Shown one piece after another: positions 1 to 10,408 of a stretch of 64,000 nt of DNA (position 1 is its first letter; each line of letters begins with the position of its first letter). The stretch is taken from assembly GCF_910596095.1 (NCBI RefSeq), contig NC_056546.1:17322425-17386424 (forward strand), read 5' to 3'. The notes beneath the pieces are model-generated. The model was not told the DNA's origin. It made no database searches and saw only the letters and a program-made list of their open reading frames with translations. A program made the position numbers and the translations under genes. The DNA comes from Thunnus maccoyii (lineage: Eukaryota; Chordata; Actinopteri; Scombriformes; Scombridae).

Positions 1-2
1 CT

Positions 3-3000
3 GTGGAGGGAAGGGTCCTTAGGAGTGGCTCGATAAGAAAGACAGCAGAAGAATTGTCCAAAAAGCCTGAAAAAAGGTTAAACAAAAAAGAGAAGAAAGT
101 CCCAAAGGTTCCAGTTGCCTCAGCTCCTGCTTCTTCCTCTTCAAAACCTAAGAAATTAGATTCATGCCAAACTGAAACACAACCTGAGGTCACCACAACA
201 ATGTTGTCACCTGAAATTAGTGTGAAAGTTGCCACATCTGTGTCACCTAGACAGGACACAATGCTGTTAAGTGCTAGCCCTGAGAGGAGCCAACCTAGCT
301 GTCCACCCACAGCAGCGATTTCCCCGCAGCCCGATGAAATGGCTGAACAGACGGCAACAGCTACTGACAAGCCGGAAGATTCATCAGCAGCTCCCTCTGC
401 TGTCCTGCCTGCCACCCAGGCAGCGCCAGTGTCTCCAGACTGCCCTGCAGCTGCTCCCAGCACCGAAACATCCCAAGTGACACCAGCTGTTAGCGAGGCC
501 CTCCCTCCTATGGCTCCTGCAGTCCCAGAGCCAAAGCCCAAGTCCCTCAGCCTAGCGGAGTACCGGCGGCTCAGACAGCAGAAAAAACCTGCACCAGTGG
601 AAAAACAGGACGACAACAGCACCAAGTGGCCCAGCCTTCCAGAGCTCCCCAAAGAGCTCCCCCCTATTCCCTGCCTGCCTGACCCCAGCCCTAAAGATCC
701 TCGACGCCCCAACCCCCAGGCAGCGAAGGTGGAATTGGAGGAGATCAGACCTGCCTGGCAGCCAAGGGGACCGTGTGCACCACCCACCCCCGAGGCGCTG
801 TTGGTGCCACCATCCTACATGGTGGCCTCGTCCAGCAAGGTTCCCGCTGCTACTGCTGCTGTTCGCAAACCTCAGCAATCACCAGAACCCCAAACAGTTT
901 TGACCCCTAAACCTACTCTATCCCAGAATCCTTCAGGAGGAGTGCCTAGTTCAGTGAAAAATGTACCCGCACATCAACCCACTGCAGCTCAGCCTGCAGT
1001 ACCATGTGTGCCTCAGAGTTCTGGATCTCAATCTTCTTTAAAACCATCCACTCAGCTCATGCCATCAGCAGGCGGGAGGTGTCCTCCTACGCTTTCAGGA
1101 GATAAGAGTGAAGTCATCGAAAGGCATCAATCTCAGCCTGTATCTCCTAAGTCTGTAGAGCTCAGTAAAACCTGTTCTAAAACCACTACAGAGGCAATCA
1201 CTGCTACTGTGCCTGCTCCCACTTCCCCCCAGACCACTGTTTCTCAGAAAGCGCCAGAGGTCACTGCTCCTACCGCATTAAATAGGCCCAGCACATCATC
1301 CAAACCCATAACCACCGATACCCAGCCCTGTTCTACTCTGGCTACACATCCCATGTACTTCCAGAGCGAAAAAGCGGAATCTATTGTGCTTGAAGCAAAA
1401 AAGAAACCCACTACAGCAGCGGTACCTCCAAAGGCAAAGAGCCCCACACAGGAGCTGATCGAGTCCTTCACCAGTGAGATAGGTGAGCTTAAAGTTGATT
1501 CTATAACATTATTAAAAAGGCAGACAGTTAATGTCTATCTCATTTCTATTTTAACCCTTTTTTTTTAAATTAAGGACAAGTTTTTTTTTTGGTGAACAAA
1601 TACACATTAAACAGTTAAGAGACATACTAACAAACTGGTATTTATCTACAAAGCCCTTGCTGGAAAATTGCCTTTTCACTCCTCCTCTGGAACTCCAGTT
1701 CAAACCTAATCTGATCCAGTGATTGGCTGATGTGCAGGCATCCCATATCAGGAATGATTTAGGAAAAGCTGCGTCAGCTGTTAGTGCAGTAAAATAATAT
1801 GCAGTGTCACTGTAAAAAATCGAAACCCTTGCGCCCCATCTCCTACACCTATCTGTCGACACTTTAATTGAGCCCGCGTCCTGTTTTTATTGTCTGTTCT
1901 GTTTTGTTCACGGCCCTGTTCTTCTGCTTCACTGTAACTGTAAACAACATTGTTGTAAAAGAGCTTGCATCCACAGCCAACCTCTGTATAAATGATGGTT
2001 GAATAAGTACAATATTGTCATGTTTTTCGAATACAACTGATGATATTTATGATATTTTTATAGGTATTGAAGCTGCTGATCTGACCAGCCTGCTGGAGCA
2101 GTTTGAGGAAACCCAAGGTAAGCAATATGAGAGATGAAAATCACTTGCTGATTTTTTTACTGTATCACTGTGTATTTTTGCTCATTCTTGTTTGCCAGTC
2201 TGTGGGGGGAATGCTGTCCATTTCATGTTTGACAAGCTTACACAAGCCCTGGTTTGTTTGTTTTCATCGAACCATGATGCCCATAATTAATTTCTTGCAT
2301 TAGGGTGCCTGTATTGGCCAGTAGCTTAGTGGGCCACATAGTTTACTACCAGGCTAAATGTAGTCAGCAGTATCAGTTTTCCAAGTGTCGTAATGGCGGG
2401 AAGTAGGGTATAGTATTGCAACACTATTTTTGGTTAGTAGTAGTAGTAGTGAGTGGAGGAATCTTGACTGAAAGGCTTCAAACAATAGCAAATGCCCACT
2501 CAAAGAGCTCAATTGATTATAACATCTGCACTTATTTTGTGCAAATGCTTAGCAGTAGGTCATCCGTGAAGACACAGGACCGTTCCCTTATATTTTTGAT
2601 CAACAGAGACATGTACAAGCGCCATCTCAGAGTTCATAGTCCACAAAAGAGACCTACAGAGGAAAGATCTTATCTGGCTGTTCAAATGAACTTGAAACTT
2701 ATCTGATCCTTCCAGAGAAGTGTTTTTAAGAATTGTGGGATACTTCTGACTGTTCAAAAAGGCAGGATCTTTTTTTTTTCTACTGAAACATTCCCTTTTT
2801 AAGAGATGGGTGCTGCGGAGGGCAGAGAAGCTGCTTTGTGCTCTTGTCTGCTCAGCTGCTGGAATTCTGCCCTGTCCGCAAATCCATTTAACTCTCACCC
2901 TGCTGTCTTTGTTTGGGCGGATGTACAAGCCCCCAACCCTAACAAGTGGCTAGTCTGTGCATGTACCGTTACTCATGTTAGCAGGCTTGTTATTGAACCA

Positions 3001-6000
3001 GCATAGTGTGTACTGTGGTCAGAGCTGCTGACCAAATGACCAAACTATGGAAAAAAAACACTGTGCATTTATATTACCTGACATTAACGCATTATTATTC
3101 ATTGCATTTACATTTTTATCCACACATTTCTTAAATTTCTCAGTTTTTGGTGTTGTTACTATTCTGTCGCTCCTTGTGCTAATGCACTTATTCCTTCTCT
3201 CTTCAGCCAAAGAGGAACAATGTGTGCCGGAGGTCTCTGGTAGAGCAGCAGCTGTAGGAAACTCTAGGTGAGTTACCCTACAGCCCTCACGCTGCTCTGT
3301 GTGAGTGATGGAGTGACGGTTTCTCTGCAAATTCCTGGGAAAATGAAACCTGTATGCTGTGTGTGTGACTCCACCTTTTGCCAAGACCTACCGCAAATCG
3401 TGATGTTGTCCAGCCTCAGTAAATGGTCTTCTGAGTCTGAATCAACACAACCTTGCTTAATGTGCTTTTTGTCTAGACTTTGCTGCATTCTCATCCAAAG
3501 ACAAACAGAAGTGGGAGCTGCACTGTTTACTTGTGATATACTAACAGCCTCTTGTCTCCCTTCTGCAGTGTTGAGTCGGCTCCAGAGAAAACGGTAGTGG
3601 ACCGTGTGAGAGCTAATGATCTCTCAAGTACTGCAGGTAATTCAGCATCTTGATTTTTGGTTTCATTGTGTGCTCATTAAATTGAATAATTAAAATAACA
3701 AAACACATATGGGAAAAGTTTTTTTTTTTTTTTCAATCTCTATAAAGCAACAAATCAGAATTTTCATTCTGCTCTTGTATCCCACATGCTTCCAACAGCA
3801 CAGTCATTAGATATTATCTGGAATAGTACGTCATGATCAGATACGCTACATTGCAACACAGATGGCCCACTGGTCTTCATAGTTGGGTATAATTCTGGTG
3901 CTCTTTTTTTTTTTTTTTTCCCCCTCTGCTTCAGCTCTGACTCCTCCAGCCACTCCTCCCCACCAGATGTGGAAACCTCTGGCCCCTGTGGCCCTGCTGG
4001 GAAAGAGCAAGGCTGCCGAGGCCTCAAAGCCGAGCCCCTCCAAGGTTATTCAGATAGAAGCCCGACCCCTGCCCTCAGTCAGGTCCCGCAGCAAACCCAC
4101 TCCTGCTGTCGCCACTGTAGCCCCCGAGCTAGCGTGCATGGACCACGACTACTGCCTCCCCAACAAAGGTGCTTCCAGCGGAGAGCCAGGCAAGCGCTGG
4201 AATGTCAAACAGCAATCTTTCATCACTATTAAACCAATTAAGCAACCCACTGCAACCACTACAAAGACATCCCCAGCTGCCCCAGAATCCTCTCTCCAGT
4301 CTACCATAAACCGTGCGCTCACAACCAAAGCGCAAGAATTTCCACTGACAGAGCCCCTGGATCACAGGACTGATAGGATGGAGAGCAGCTCTGTTCTGGA
4401 GACACCTGACGCTTCTCCTGCTCGGCAAGAGAACGATACCACTGTTAAAGAAGGCGACCTGAGGCACGGGCCTTTCAGCAGGTCCTACCGTCGGCACGCC
4501 ACTTCTCGCACACCCAGCCCCAATGAGAGGACTGGAGGCCGGTCTAGAAAAAGAAGATCCCGTCGTTCTCCCAGCCCTGTGTCCAGCGGTTCAGAATCGG
4601 ACTCCCATTCCTCTAGATCTCGGTCTAGTTCCCGCTCTCCATCTAAGAAAAGGTTAGGCCCTCTGTCAAAACATCTAAAGTTTGTGCAACATCTTAATTC
4701 CCCGTTTTATAGTGTTTATGATTTCCCTTGATCCTCACTTGCATTCCTTCCCTTTTCCCCTTTTTAGGTATCGTCCCCGTCACTCCGAGAGTTCCAGCTC
4801 CTCTTCCCGTTCTTCTTCTCGGTCCTCTCCCTCGGTGTCCCGCTCCCCTCCCAGGAGGAGAAGGTACTCATATTCCTCTTCTCGTTCTGGCTCATGGAGT
4901 CGCTCCAGATCGCGGTCTCAATCCCCTCACAGTCGAGCTCAGTGGAGTAGAAGCAGAGGATTGTACAGGTACTTTTGTTACATTTACTGTGTATTAACTA
5001 TGCATCATGCTCATCTGATTGGTAGTCATTGCATGGATTGTACAACTTTTTCACTTGTGCAAACTAACTACTAAATGCTTCATCTTGTCTTTCACAGTCC
5101 ATCATACCGGCCCGGCTATGGTCAAAGGCCACAAAATGCTGAAGAGGTGAAGAGACGCAAGGAGAAAGCCATTGTGAGTTATTTTTACTGTGTGAACTAT
5201 TTTGCCAAGACACCTGTGTGCAAAAAATTAGTGTTTTCACTCTGGATCATATGATTAACAACTTTCCTTTCTCAGGAGGAACGGCGGGTTGTTTACATTG
5301 GTCGAATTCGGGGCACAATGACCCAAAGGGAACTCAAAGACCGCTTCTCTTTATTTGGCGAGATTGAGGACTGCACTCTGCACTTTAGAGATCATGGGTA
5401 AGTACATATACAGCTAGTATTACACATGCAAAGATTTTCAGTGTTATTTACTGTTGTAATAAGGGCCTACTGTACTGATTAAATTTAATAAGGCTAATAT
5501 GAACATATTGCACTGTCTTTGAACCTTCTTGGTCTTGTCCGTGACCTCTTAGGCCAAGCTACAGTGCTAAAGCAAAACCAGGCTTGTTCATAACTGGGGC
5601 CTCCTGGCAACACTCCCAGGTTGCTCTTTTAAAAGCAAGTCACAGCTAAACACAACAAAAGGCCTGTTTTGACCTTAGTTAGACCTCTAGCAAACTGAAA
5701 ATGAATACAGGCTGATGCTTTGATTATCTGTCACAGGGACAACTATGGGTTTGTGACTTATTACAACACCAAGGATGCTTTCACGGCCATTGAGAATGGA
5801 AGCAAGCTGCGCAAACCTGACGAGCTGCCATTTGATCTCTGTTTCGGTGGAAGGAGACAGTTCTGCCAGACCAGCTATGCTGACCTGGGTAGGCATGGTT
5901 TTATTTCAACGGGCATGATAGATGGTCCTTTAGCTCTTACACACAGTGTTTTTACACAAGTTTGGAGGTTTTGGCTGCAGTTCAGTCTGATACAATGTGC

Positions 6001-8664
6001 TCACCACAAACTAAATGCCACTGAGCACCATTGTACTGTACTCTACATTGAACCATAGCCAATAACTCCAAAACTTGGCAAATCGCATGGTAACCTGGGA
6101 CGATCACAGTGCAGTGCCTTTTAAAGTGCCTTTTATGTTTTTTAAAAGAAAACAAATGCACATTTTGTCAAAATATGAAGATTTAAAAAGACAAACTTAA
6201 TTCCACTCTGGTTTAAAGTTTCTTTTGTGGCTTTTTAATTTTTAGAGACCAGGGCCATAATTATAATGTATACAACCCCTCCCCAATAATCAAATATGCT
6301 GTCCCAGCAATATATTGATATAAAAATATAAATAAACAAATTGCTATGCTACGACGGGCAACCATGCACCACCGTCTGAAATAATCGTAAGCAAATATAA
6401 TCATAACTAACACAGGCGTATTCAACTAACATTAATATCTTTATTACATTATATATTTCAGAAAGCCCATGTGAGGTCTGAGTAAAGTGTCAATCAATTT
6501 CATTTTTTTGGGCAGCCTCAGAATAGATGGAAAGTAAGCTGAGAGCAGTGGAAAAAATGAATACGAGTCAGAGTACACAGCAGTACAAGAGATGAGTCAA
6601 CATTTCTTGATATAATAATCATCGCCATTCAGATCAGAAATGGTTAGTGATCCATTCCTGAACATGACGGCAAGAAACACCACTTGTTTATTGATAATAT
6701 TTCTTTCGTGTTCACTCTGGTGCATTCAGAGCGGGGCAGTGCATAAAGAGAGAGAGAGAGGGAGAGAGAGCATGAGGATGCTGACACGGCAGGGAGAGCA
6801 GGTGACATGGAGGTGAATGAGAAAAAGAGAAGATATTGATGGTTAAGACCGAATAATGACATCACAACAGTCTAATCCTAATGTACAGACTCCTGTTGGC
6901 ACATATGGAGATATGTGTATCAACATTCTCTCTAGTCATTAGTTTACTGATAACATTTCTTTCGCCTTCACTCTGGTGCATTGAGAGTAAAGAGAGGGTG
7001 AGGGAGAGAGAGAGCATGCGAATGCTGACAGGGCAGGGAGAGCAGGTGACACGGAGGTGAGTGAGAAAAAGATCAAATATTAATGGTGAAGACCGAATTA
7101 CATCACAACAGTCTAATCCTAATGTTAATTTACCATGAGGTATCCCTCTAAGTATAGCTTCTCATGTCTATTTCAAATAATACAATCAATCAGGGAGAGA
7201 GTTTGAGACAATGACAGAGCAGACAGACAGACAGGCCAAGATGAAGGTGCAGGAGAGGTAGAGGAGGAGCTTGGACCTCATCCAGATCTGCCAACTGTGA
7301 ATGTCATACCTAGTCAAACCCTATCAAATAGGACACTCTGCTTTCAGGAGAAATGGCTTAAAGATTAGACTTGGTTCTATTACAGCCCCTCCTTAAAGGG
7401 CTCCTCTGTTTCTGTTGTGCTTAATAGTTTGCAACACAAAAGGCTAATATGAACATATTGCACTGTCTTTGAACCTTCTTGGTCTTGTCCGTGACCTCTT
7501 AGGCCAAGCTACAGTGCTAAAGTAAAACTTGTTCATAACTGGGGCCTCCTGGCAACACTCCCAGGTTGCTCTTTTAAAAGCAAGTCACAGCTAAACACAA
7601 CAAAAGGCCTGTTTTGACCTTAGCTAGACCTCTAGCAAACTGAAAATGAATACAGGCTGATGCTTTGATTATCTGTCACAGGGACAACTATGGGTTTAAG
7701 CTTGCGTCAAAAGTAGGGGTGTAATGGTATATGTATTTTTTTCCAAACCGTTTAGTATGTGACTTTCCTCGGTTCAGTATGCTCCCGGACCCAAACAATT
7801 ACTGTCAAACTAGTTTAATAACCCACTTACTGCGACATGCGGAATAATAATTCTAGAGCTCAAGTTCCACCCGGAACGTTTTGGCAGTGCACCCGTTAGC
7901 TGTAGCGTGCTCATGGATGTATGCCAGGGCCAGTTTAGCCAAGGTAGCCTGGTTACCCTGTAGTGACAAACGAGAGACCCATAACACTAACAGAGTGCAG
8001 CACTATTATTAAAATATGACTCTGTAGCGAATGATACCACGTCTCCCCGTCCCTCTCCCCTCTCTGGTCACTCTGCCTATGAGTGACGCCCTTTCGGGGG
8101 GTGTGACCTGGAGAGGAGAAAATAAGGAGAGCAGAGCAAACGCTGCTGCCTAGCCAAGTTAACTTATAAATATGTCAATAAAAACAACAATTTGCTAAAC
8201 CTTGGCCTCAATATTTTGACTTGTCTTCATATAACCACACATAGATGTCTGTTTATATGGGTATGGTTGCACTTTATTAATCCCTGATCTCTGCCATTAC
8301 ATACAATGAAACAAGAAAAAACAGCAATGTAATTTTTAAATATTTTAGAATGTCAGGAAATGAGTTTTCATATTTTGAATTTTTTCTTAAGGGGGACCCC
8401 CAGACCCCCCGGCAGATTTGGTCCCCCCCCCAATATTGACTCCATGGCTACGGCCCTCCTAGAGACACAAATATTGAAGTGGTTCAAACCAAATGCAGTG
8501 TGTTCAAATGTGCTCTCCGATTATTTTAATATGATGTTAACTTTGTCCTTTTCCTCATTTCAGATTGCAGTAGAGAGTACGAACCGATGCCTGCAAAAGC
8601 CAAGTTTAATGCACTAGACTTCGACACTTTACTGAAGCAGGCCCAGCAGAATCTGAAGAGGTAA
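3..8664 (+). CDS. pprc1: PGC-1-related coactivator (PPRC1), 3' part of gene
   Basis: This is the C-terminal ~1010 codons of a PGC-1-family transcriptional coactivator; the gene begins left of the window. The family partners nuclear respiratory factors and HCF-1 to induce mitochondrial genes in the nucleus. Coding exons by hand: 3-1482, 2064-2117, 3207-3267, 3569-3636, 3935-4652, 4768-4968, 5098-5173, 5276-5397, 5737-5888, 8564-8664. All phases join without a stop. Visible in order: a long Pro/Ser/Thr-rich region, the short LTSLLEQFEE exon, a DHDY HCF-1-binding tetrapeptide (4141-4152), an Arg/Ser-rich tract (about 4490-4960), then one RRM (5276-5888) starting RRVVYIGRIRG and containing YGFVTY. 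The end is FDTLLKQAQQNLKR, typical of PGC-1 proteins. The human protein is about 1660 residues, so roughly 60% is present. The last intron is enlarged by a hAT-like insertion. Identity rests on remembered family sequence and on neighbours; paralogues PGC-1alpha and beta are less likely because of the oga/npm3 linkage. Confidence 0.92.
5491..5752 (+). repeat. Source copy of a 260 bp direct repeat (pprc1 intron 3' end plus exon start)
   Basis: This segment covers the last ~246 bases of the intron, the 3' splice site (AG at 5735-5736) and the first 16 bases of the RRM exon that starts at 5737. It recurs at 7441-7697, nearly identical. Because it is continuous with the functional exon it is taken as the parent copy. 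Confidence 0.9.
6686..7125. repeat. Two-copy diverged tandem repeat inside the hAT-like element
   Basis: Copy A (about 6686-6885) and copy B (about 6942-7125) share long blocks such as TTCACTCTGGTGCATT, GGCAGGGAGAGCAGGTGACA and CAACAGTCTAATCCTAATGT. Each has a GA-rich tract near its start. The copies have drifted by substitutions and small indels, so the duplication is not recent. Confidence 0.8.
7441..7697 (+). repeat. Second copy of the pprc1 intron/exon junction, within the hAT-like element
   Basis: Near-identical to 5491-5752, with a 5-base deletion and a few substitutions, at an offset of about 1950 bases. It carries a duplicate 3' splice site (AG at 7680-7681) and ends inside the duplicated exon at GGGTTT, after which the sequence is unrelated. 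If spliced in, either upstream donor would lead to an early in-frame stop. Confidence 0.9.
7715..7860. mobile_element. Possible truncated hAT-type miniature element
   Basis: It begins AGGGGTGTAATGG and continues with TTCAGTATG/AACCGTTTAGTATG-type motifs. These are reminiscent of a fish hAT miniature family that starts TAGGGGTGTAACGG (from memory). No matching inverted end was found, so the right border is a guess. Confidence 0.35.
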
Positions 8665-9045
8665 CAGGAGGCCTGCCGCAGGAAGCAGCTGACACTTACC
8701 TCAGAGCCGAAGGCTGGCTCCTCGACCTGCAACACTTGTCTTTACATTTAGTTATTGAATTAGTTTGTTTTTTTTTTTATTTTGTTTCTGCAAGCTAACA
8801 CCTTCTATTGAAGTGAAGATTTGTAATGAAAGTAGTAAAAGAAGTTTAAAAAAATGGAATAAGTGAAATAAGATAATTTTTTAAAGGTTTATTTAAATGT
8901 AAAATCAAATTTGAATTGTATGGAGAGAGAGAGAGAATCATTTTTAAAAGGGGGGAAAAATAAGTGGAACTCCCTAAATATTGGGAGAGGATGTAATACA
9001 TATGAATGTACTACAAACATAAATAAAAAGGAGAACCTGAAATGT
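8665..9045 (+). other. pprc1: pprc1 3' UTR with poly(A) signal
   Basis: AT-rich sequence follows the pprc1 stop codon. An AATAAA at 9022-9027 is the first good polyadenylation signal, suggesting a 3' UTR of about 380 bases. No other coding signal was seen here. Confidence 0.55.
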
Positions 9046-10200
9046 CTTGTCTGTTTTTGAGTGCAACTCACCTGTCTGCAATGGGTTTTCTTACTCTTTA
9101 GTTCCATCTTCTTTAACATATAGGGAAATTATGTCAATAGTTCTTTCTTACAGAGGAGACGTTTTGACATGTTGCAATAGGAAAGGCATATGTGTAAAAA
9201 ATATAAGTGATGATTACTCAATTCCTCTTTGCAAATTTGGTTTCAGGGCATTGGTATTGTGTATGCTAGCTGACAGGGGACACTACAATAGAAAAGAGCC
9301 ATTGTTAATGTTATTGGTAACACCTGTGCTTTACTATGACAAGTCAAAATATCATAAAATAGAAAGGGACTCCCTTGTCAACACAGCATGCACTGGTTTT
9401 TCATTAATGTATACTCTATTAATGTTTAATTAGTTACTTTTAGTTCCTCCAAGTAATTACACCAACGTGTTAGTGGATGTGTGCTGCTGACTCCAAACAA
9501 AGCATGTGTGTTTTGCTGACAGTGTACACACGATGAGCAGCACCTCCCCCTGTTTGAATGTGGTGCTGGAGCTCGACGGCATTCCTAATATGGACTGGAA
9601 TCTCAAGATATTCGAAAGCACTAGAGATGTTCAACTGTGGTGCGAGCGAGTTAATGATATCAGAATTTCTGTCATTAGTTTAACAATTGTGCGAACAATT
9701 AACGATTATTCTCTTTGATAACTGTGAGATTATCTCTGTGCTTGTTTTGCACGGAAAAATATGGGCTAGGTGCTTGGCCTTCAATGTTTTAAACGTTTAC
9801 AAAGCAATTAATACGTTTTGCATAAAAGCAGATGACTTTTCTTATGTTCATACACCCATTGAGTGTTAGCGGTATTATGTGTGGTTAACGAACAATTAAT
9901 TTTATCCTGTGTTATGGCTATTATGTGTTCTTGAGCTACAAATGTCATCTATCTTTTTGCCATTGTGACATCTTTGCGGTGTTTTGTCACGCAGATCTGG
10001 TTTTGACTGGTTTAATCTAGTCTCGTGAGCATGCGCACTTGGTGTAAACAGGAAGAACAGACGACAACCAGAGCAAATCTACCATAAAGAGAAGAAAATG
10101 ATCGGACAAAAACCAACAAGCGTCTTGTTCTTTATATTTTAACAAACACAAACGATGTCCTACATCATCTGATAGTGATTTCGATTACGTCTCGTAAGAG
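9046..10200. other. Intergenic interval between pprc1 and oga
   Basis: No convincing gene was found. Reading frames up to 128 codons occur but lack splice context and family resemblance. The stretch from about 9530 to 9720 has the feel of an old interspersed repeat, but no ends were identified. Confidence 0.5.
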
Positions 10201-10408
10201 CTGTCGCAAAATTTTCGACAATTTTGAAAGACTCGTTAATACCGTAATACCGTTACCGATAGCTAACGTTAGACAGTCAGTGACGCGATTTATTTCCTCC
10301 GGGGTTTGCTCGACCAATTTGCCTGCTGACCTACATTAGAAAAAACACTCGGAGCTCCTCTGGATTCGTCTGAATTTGGTGGCTTCACACCGAGTGAAAT
10401 CTCTGACA
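10020..10408 (+). promoter_or_regulatory. oga: oga promoter region and 5' UTR
   Basis: The 390 bases upstream of the oga start codon become richer in CG dinucleotides than the preceding interval. They include GAGCATGCGCAC near 10027, a half-match to the NRF-1 palindrome. No TATA box was evident, consistent with a housekeeping promoter. The start site cannot be fixed from sequence. Confidence 0.4.

Larger units (their letters stand above)
6250..8458. mobile_element. hAT-like DNA transposon relic in the last pprc1 intron, composite
   Basis: The left end starts CAGGGCC at 6250 and the right end reads GGCCCTC at 8452-8458, an inverted pair with one mismatch. The flanking 8-mers are TTAGAGAC (6242-6249) and CTAGAGAC (8459-8466). 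This looks like an 8 bp target-site duplication with one change, the size expected for hAT elements. The right end, with GGGGGACCCCCAGACCCCCC and TGGCTACGGCCCT, resembles a hAT family common in fish (from memory). Inside are a tandem repeat pair, a copy of pprc1 sequence, and a second element-like start at 7715. No intact transposase was found, so it is non-autonomous or decayed. Confidence 0.65.

Noticed and set aside
9047-9433. 128-codon + frame after pprc1
   Set aside because: Starts right at the pprc1 poly(A) region, AT-biased composition, no similarity recognised.
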